A stretch of 64,000 nucleotides of DNA. It comes from Tepidibacter sp. GTDB lineage: Bacteria; Bacillota; Clostridia; Peptostreptococcales; Peptostreptococcaceae. A program made the position numbers and the translations under genes. How positions within the stretch are numbered: the stretch's first letter is position 1; every line of letters starts with the position of its first letter. Shown in pieces: positions 60,830 to 64,000 of the stretch. The stretch spans positions 1-64,000 of the forward strand of contig NZ_JAOASI010000039.1 in assembly GCF_025210165.1 (NCBI RefSeq), in the 5' to 3' direction. The notes beneath the pieces were generated by a model. That model saw only the letters and a program-made list of their open reading frames with translations. It had not been told where the DNA came from and did not search any database.

Positions 60830-62245
60830 ATGGATAAACGCGATTTTTTCTCACTAGTTTCTTCTCAAGAAACGATTAATTTAGCAGAAAATATGCCCGA
60901 TATAAAAGAATTTATATCTATTATTATAGAGCCTAATATTATACATTCAAAAATCATAAATACTATTAGTGGCATTTCTGATGAGGGACAACACTTGTAT
61001 GGTAAAAAAATGGTACTTCATATTAAATTAAAGCAAAAACTACTATATCTATCAGATACTCAGGACTATTCTATACATACAATTGAAAATGAATATTTAC
61101 AAAGTACATATATTGTAATTCCTCCTTCTATAGAGGGTTCGTCTATAGAGGATTTACTTAAATTTAACTACTTAAAGAATAATATTAAAATACAAGATTT
61201 CACAATAAAATTGATTAATAATCGATGTATATATAAAAATGTATTTTTATATATACATACACATTTTATTCCATCATATGAATTGATCTACTCTTTACAT
61301 AATAAATCCACTGAAAGTAATATATTTATATCTTATTCTGATTGTTCTAAAGATAAAAAAATAGTATCTTATAATAATAGTAAAAATATAAGACCTACAT
61401 GGTCTCCTAACGGAGATAAAATCGCATTTCTTTCTAATAAAGAGAATAATAACCTAAAATACATGCTATATATTCACTATATTAAAGACTCTATTATAAG
61501 AAAATTAATTACTCCAGATGAAATTCCATCTATTACCAGTTTCTGTTGGACTACAGATGGACAAAACCTTATTTTTTCTGGTTCTTATAGAAATCAAAAA
61601 AACTTATTCTATATTGATATTAATACATCTAAGTGTAAACAATTAACATTTGGTAGTAATACTATAAAAAATTATAAACCCAAAGTTTGCCCAACAGAAA
61701 AAAAAGTAGCTTTTTTACAGTCCATATCAGGTATTTCAAATTTATGTATTATGAATATAGGCAAAATGAATATAAATAAAATTACTTCATCAGGTTATAT
61801 AAAAGATTTTAATTGGTCTAAAGATGGTAATTTTATTTCATATATTTATGGGAAAAGTGATATTTGTGATAAAATCTATACATTAAACTTAATAAATTTT
61901 GAAACTAAACTATTAAAAATCCCAAAACAAATTATAAAAATAAAAAATATCCAATATTCTAATTGTAATAATTTTATAGCATTTATTGGTTCTGATTTAA
62001 TTACAGATAATATATATATATACAATATTCCAAAAGATTGTTTTGTGAATTTAACAAATAATATTTTTAATATTAAAATAAATGATTTTATTTGGAAGAT
62101 AGATTCGTCAAGCATTTATTATTCTGCAAAAGAATTTAAATATTTCAACATTTGCTCTATATCTTTAAGTGATTATTCAAAATATACACTTACAAATACT
62201 ACTGCTTGTGATATAGAACTAAACTATAGGCCCAAAATAGTATGA
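60830..62245 (+). CDS. SPOCS domain fused to a TolB-like beta-propeller
   Basis: A 471-residue protein. Residues 1-155 are a SPOCS domain (LAENMPDIKEFISIIIEP, GISDEGQHLYGKKMVLHIKL). Residues 180-470 are WD40-like/PD40 repeats: RPTWSPNGDKIAFLSNK, FCWTTDGQNLIFSGS, FNWSKDGNFISYIYG and DFIWKIDSSSIYYSA. This combination could tether a carbohydrate- or protein-binding propeller to a coat scaffold. The stop codon lies inside a perfect palindrome. TTGGAGG precedes the ATG. Propeller genes at 50.7-55.6 kb are of a different type. Confidence 0.78.
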   Translation: MDKRDFFSLVSSQETINLAENMPDIKEFISIIIEPNIIHSKIINTISGISDEGQHLYGKKMVLHIKLKQKLLYLSDTQDYSIHTIENEYLQSTYIVIPPSIEGSSIEDLLKFNYLKNNIKIQDFTIKLINNRCIYKNVFLYIHTHFIPSYELIYSLHNKSTESNIFISYSDCSKDKKIVSYNNSKNIRPTWSPNGDKIAFLSNKENNNLKYMLYIHYIKDSIIRKLITPDEIPSITSFCWTTDGQNLIFSGSYRNQKNLFYIDINTSKCKQLTFGSNTIKNYKPKVCPTEKKVAFLQSISGISNLCIMNIGKMNINKITSSGYIKDFNWSKDGNFISYIYGKSDICDKIYTLNLINFETKLLKIPKQIIKIKNIQYSNCNNFIAFIGSDLITDNIYIYNIPKDCFVNLTNNIFNIKINDFIWKIDSSSIYYSAKEFKYFNICSISLSDYSKYTLTNTTACDIELNYRPKIV

Positions 62246-62297
62246 GTCAATTGAATTAATTCAATTGACTCATATACATTATTATGCATATTTTCAT
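62241..62297 (-). pseudogene. deletion scar of a glycosyltransferase gene, with palindrome
   Basis: The minus strand from 62297 reads ATGAAAATATGCATA (MKICI), the exact start of the intact glycosyltransferase at 56801. Within a few bases it runs into the sequence that ends that gene (AATGTATATGAGTCAATTG) and its palindrome (62241-62274). The gap to the upstream SPOCS gene is 12 bp in both copies. So a copy of the glycosyltransferase was here and about 1.1 kb was removed. The remnant encodes at most 13 residues. Confidence 0.75.
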
Positions 62298-62309
62298 TTT
62301 TTCAACTCC

Positions 62310-62894
62310 CTATAAATACTCAGCATCAATATCAATTAATTTATTAATTTTATCTTTACTATATTTATCCTTACATATTGATATCTCACTTAAAATTTCT
62401 TTATTATAATCAAATTCTTCATTAAGTTCAATATTAATATTTTCACAACTATATTTTGCATCTAATAAATATACACTATGGCAATATATCGTTCTAGAAG
62501 ATATTAAATCAAAATATGCATCTAAAATATAAACTTTAATATTATTAATTCCAATATCAACCTTATCCTTAGATACTTCAAAAAAAGTATTATATGGAAT
62601 ATTTATATATAAAATATTTGCTTTTTCACAATCTCCATTTTCAGTATAAATAATTTTATATTGTTTCTCTCCATCAACTAAAATGGTTTTTCCTAAAGGA
62701 GCATTAATAGTTCTAATGGATTTAACTTTTACATCAACCATAATTTCATATATGCTCTTTGCCTCTGGCTTATTATCAGGTATAATTATAGTTTCTATTT
62801 CTGAATGCTGTACTATTTGTCCATTTATTTTATTTGGCAATTCATCCTCAGGACTTACTCCTATTATATTTATAAAATTTCTAACAATTTCCAT
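62310..62894 (-). CDS. SPOCS/DUF3794-domain protein, paralogue of the 56814 gene
   Basis: A 194-residue protein whose N-terminus VRNFINIIGVSPEDELPNKI and core (TIIIPDNKPEAKSIYEIMVD, APLGKTILVDGEKQYKIIYT, INIPYNTFFEVS) closely follow the 249-residue protein at 56814. The acidic tail is shorter (ILSEISICKDKYSKDKIN). AAGGGAGG lies 4 bases before the ATG; an in-frame ATG 11 codons upstream overlaps the previous gene and lacks homology. Downstream is the glycosyltransferase scar. Confidence 0.78.
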   Translation of the reverse strand: MEIVRNFINIIGVSPEDELPNKINGQIVQHSEIETIIIPDNKPEAKSIYEIMVDVKVKSIRTINAPLGKTILVDGEKQYKIIYTENGDCEKANILYINIPYNTFFEVSKDKVDIGINNIKVYILDAYFDLISSRTIYCHSVYLLDAKYSCENINIELNEEFDYNKEILSEISICKDKYSKDKINKLIDIDAEYL

Positions 62895-62919
62895 GCTACC
62901 TCCCTTAATTATTATATTA

Positions 62920-63393
62920 TTATTCACGCGTTACATCTATCAATACAGTTATATTTTCAAATATTGTCTTTTTATCTAGCAAAGACAAATAATTATCTTC
63001 TATATACCCTGTAACGATAAGTGAATTATCTATTTTATAATCATTAGAAAGAATAATAAAAGTACTGAATGGAGTATTAAAATATGTACCATGTACAATT
63101 TTTGTTGGAGTATCAGATGCATATTCAATTTTCTGTTTTATTTTTCCTTCAACTATTAATCCTTTTCCAGTTAGATTTTGACCTTCTATAGATGTTTTTA
63201 TTGGAGTATCTATTAATTTTTTATTGGTTATAGAAATGTCCAATATGACACTTATAATTTGGTGTATTTCGGGTTTATTTTCAGATAATACTAGATTTTG
63301 TTCTATACAGAATTGCTTGAATATTGAAGTATTCTTTGGTAAATTATCAGATATTCCTGATACACTTATTAAATTTTCAACAATACTATTCAT
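62920..63393 (-). CDS. SPOCS/DUF3794-domain protein
   Basis: A 157-residue single SPOCS domain similar to the 60336 protein: NLISVSGISDNLPKNTSIFKQ (core LISVSGISDNLPKN), NKPEIHQIISVILDISI, SIEGQNLTGKGLIVEGKIKQ and NTPFSTFIILS. GAGGAGG precedes the ATG. It is upstream of the 62310 gene by 25 bp on the same strand. The pattern suggests that the whole SPOCS set arose by repeated local duplication. Confidence 0.8.
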   Translation of the reverse strand: MNSIVENLISVSGISDNLPKNTSIFKQFCIEQNLVLSENKPEIHQIISVILDISITNKKLIDTPIKTSIEGQNLTGKGLIVEGKIKQKIEYASDTPTKIVHGTYFNTPFSTFIILSNDYKIDNSLIVTGYIEDNYLSLLDKKTIFENITVLIDVTRE

Positions 63394-63517
63394 TTTATCC
63401 TCCTCAAAATTAGATTTGTACTACCTTATAACTAAAAATAGTTTTAGATGTACTTCTTTTAGTAATAAGTATTCAAGAAAAAAATATATATGCAAAATAT
63501 ATATTTTCCTAATAGTT

Positions 63518-63558
63518 AAAAAGGCTTAGAATAAAAAGTTTTTATTCTAAGCCTTTTT
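63518..63558 (-). terminator. terminator after the last SPOCS gene
   Basis: AAAAAGGCTTAGAATAAAAA / TTTTTATTCTAAGCCTTTTT hairpin, perfect, downstream of the stop at 63584 on the minus strand. Confidence 0.85.
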
Positions 63559-63583
63559 ATAAATAATTATTATCTAATTTATC

Positions 63584-64000
63584 CTATACACAACTATTTT
63601 CTAACGGAAGAGCTCTAAGGAATAATGTTACATTTTTAAATATTTCTCTTTTATTAAACGCTTTAACAAATACATCTTCCACACACTTTTGAATACAGAA
63701 AGTTATATCTAATGAGTCAACACCGTCTATACACTGTGGCACTATTATAAATGCTGAAAATGGAATATTAAAATGTGCTGAGTGAACATTTTGCTGTGGT
63801 ACATCTGCTGTATAAACTATTTTTTGATTTAAGATTCCTTCAACAATTAACTTTCTTCCTGTTAATTTTGTTCCTTCTTCATTTTCATCATCAGGAAGCG
63901 GTGTAGGTATTGGTGTACATGCAACAAAATCTGATCCTGGTGTTTTAACTACTCTCTTTGATATGATTTTTACATCAATTAATACCTTATCTATACTCTC
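63584..64000 (-). CDS. SPOCS/DUF3794-domain protein, N-terminus beyond the window
   Basis: 139 codons of a minus-strand gene that runs off the right edge. DKVLIDVKIISKRVVKTPG, TKLTGRKLIVEGILNQKIVY, HSAHFNIPFSAFIIVPQC and ITFCIQKCVEDVFVKAFNKR are SPOCS-like. A short Pro/Asp/Glu-rich insert (CTPIPTPLPDDENEEG) and three Cys residues set it apart from the other SPOCS proteins. Since the start lies outside, its promoter and partners are unknown. Confidence 0.8.
   Translation of the reverse strand, partial: ESIDKVLIDVKIISKRVVKTPGSDFVACTPIPTPLPDDENEEGTKLTGRKLIVEGILNQKIVYTADVPQQNVHSAHFNIPFSAFIIVPQCIDGVDSLDITFCIQKCVEDVFVKAFNKREIFKNVTLFLRALPLENSCV

Noticed and set aside
43144-64000. prophage or phage-tail locus
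   Set aside because: No terminase, portal, capsid, tail tape-measure, holin, integrase or phage repressor is visible, and SpoVB, SPOCS domains and sigma-K-type promoters point to sporulation. The Cys-rich and propeller genes first looked phage-like only because of their length distribution.

Overview
The window is AT-rich DNA from an anaerobic, spore-forming Clostridia. The best fit is Peptostreptococcaceae, close to Clostridioides: the block rnfCDGEAB - maf - radC - mreBCD - mrdA - minCDE - rodA - mgsA has the gene order I recall from C. difficile (memory, not a search). Supporting lifestyle signals are an Rnf complex, remnants of lysine fermentation, a probable selenocysteine-containing MsrA, spore photoproduct lyase, SpoVB, DegS/DegU, and many spore-surface-type proteins.

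Layout. 1-1.0 kb: decayed end of a lysine-fermentation operon (thiolase tail, truncated 3,5-diaminohexanoate dehydrogenase). 1.1-11.1 kb, all minus strand: envelope and division genes (mgsA, rodA, minEDC, mrdA, mreDCB) with radC and maf. 11.2-16.3 kb, minus: the six-gene rnf operon. 16.5-24.7 kb: SPOR-like protein, lytic transglycosylase, SH3b-NlpC/P60 hydrolase, DUF2284 protein, glyoxalase-fold protein, flotillin with NfeD partner, secreted 5'-nucleotidase with LysM, small conserved protein, rubredoxin. 24.8-36.2 kb: orphan genes, splB, YaiI-type protein, DUF1540 protein, two tRNA-Leu genes, peptide-binding lipoprotein, membrane lytic transglycosylase, coaE, polA, and an msrA whose catalytic Cys codon is TGA. 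36.3-43 kb: LysR regulator of the selenium-associated type, M18 aminopeptidase, degSU, cheW, DUF896 protein, MocR regulator.

43.1-64 kb is the accessory part and the most interesting. It is a dense set of Cys-rich small proteins (one with three tandem copies of the domain), carboxypeptidase-regulatory-like proteins, three Asp-box beta-propeller proteins, six SPOCS/DUF3794 proteins (one fused to a TolB-like propeller, one cut by the window end), a clostripain-type protease, a glycosyltransferase and SpoVB. Four of the Cys-rich genes or gene groups have upstream matches to a sigma-K-type promoter (mACm, 16 bp, CATAnnnTA) with identical spacing. I infer a spore coat/exosporium locus expressed late in the mother cell. 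Within it, a SPOCS-glycosyltransferase cassette has been duplicated, and one copy has lost nearly all of the glycosyltransferase.

Small-scale structure includes a dispersed intergenic repeat (core GAAACTTAATTCAGATG, about five copies), a 113-bp imperfect inverted repeat upstream of the YaiI gene, a GC-richer direct repeat near 18 kb, and strong hairpin terminators between most transcription units. All family names come from recognising motifs by eye; no database was searched.
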